6,461 bases of DNA, taken from assembly GCA_019246575.1 (NCBI GenBank), contig JAFAQG010000779.1, positions 1 to 6,461 of the forward strand. The letters are read 5' to 3'. The notes beneath the pieces are model-generated. The model made no database searches. It saw only the letters and a program-made list of their open reading frames with translations, and was not told the DNA's origin. The translations under genes were made by a program, and so were the position numbers. Below are positions 6,222 through 6,461 of the stretch, piece after piece; within the stretch, counting starts at the first letter, position 1, and each line of letters starts with the position of its first letter. Origin of the DNA: Acidobacteriaceae bacterium. Lineage in GTDB: Bacteria; Acidobacteriota; Terriglobia; Bryobacterales; Bryobacteraceae.

Positions 6222-6461
6222 CCAGCATCCCGACGCGGGAACGCTCGGCAATCTCTTCTTCAATCCGCCGGCTATCTACAATCCGACGCAATACTACGGC
6301 ACCGTGGAGACGGCCGCCAATGGGACGGGACTGCTTTCTCCGAGTGCCTTTTCGCGCGACATCGACCCGCACGCCAAGGCTGTAACTTCCTATCAGGCCA
6401 GCTTCGGCATCCAGAGAGAGATCGGCTGGGGAACCGTCCTCGATGTTGCCTACGTGGGCAG
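6151..6461 (+). pseudogene. Continuation of the TonB-dependent receptor in the +1 frame, cut by window end
   Basis: From 6151 the frame reads FGFAWAPFGDGKTAVRGGGG and FFYNQHPDAGTLGNLFFNPP, then SYQASFGIQREIGWGTVLDV and AYVG at the window edge. It is open for all 103 codons. These are hallmark barrel segments of Oar-like receptors (PRFGFAWDPFGDGKTAxRGGxGxFY; SYQxSxGIQRExGxxTVxDVxYVG). Removing one C from CCC at 6144-6146 restores NPARPRFGFAW across the join, as the family expects. The base context is short runs of C and G, typical of either a slippage mutation or a sequencing error. If it is an error, the true gene runs from 3903 beyond 6461. Confidence 0.85.

Noticed and set aside
6152..6385. 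77-codon plus-strand frame starting MALRGPPSG
   Set aside because: It is in the third frame relative to the receptor. The real continuation is the frame starting at 6151, which carries receptor motifs such as SYQASFGIQRE.

Overview
The window reads as a piece of a moderately GC-rich bacterial chromosome, most likely Acidobacteriota of the Solibacter/Bryobacter kind. This is inferred from protein style only: an Oar-like TonB-dependent receptor with an N-terminal carboxypeptidase-regulatory-like domain, beside secreted parallel beta-helix proteins of the polysaccharide-acting type. No RNA gene, CRISPR array, insertion sequence or phage gene was found.

Layout. Positions 1-489 (+) hold the C-terminal half of an extended SDR (NAD-dependent epimerase/dehydratase-like) whose start lies before the window. 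Positions 490-925 have no convincing gene. Positions 926-1977 (-) hold a broken gene. Its 5' part encodes a signal peptide and the start of a right-handed beta-helix (GH141-like) enzyme. Its 3' part, in another frame, encodes a fibronectin type III domain, and the body of the helix seems to be missing. Positions 2001-3719 (+) encode a 572-residue GH28-like beta-helix protein. It keeps the acidic NxD and DD motifs but lacks the usual GHG and RIK motifs. After a 183-base gap with a good ribosome-binding site, 3903-6461 (+) encode the Oar-like receptor. Its frame is broken by one extra base near 6141-6150, and coding resumes in the next frame to the window end.

The two beta-helix genes are divergent, with only 23 bases between their start codons. 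A perfect 14-base palindrome, CTATAGCGCTATAG, fills most of that gap and is the most striking non-coding signal. It could be a shared operator or part of a two-way promoter.

Together the beta-helix proteins and the receptor suggest a polysaccharide-use locus: secreted cleavage outside the cell and uptake through the outer membrane. Two of the three genes carry frame-breaking lesions, so the locus is either decaying or contains assembly errors. I see no wholly new system. The useful leads are the palindrome, the altered GH28-like active site and the two lesions.
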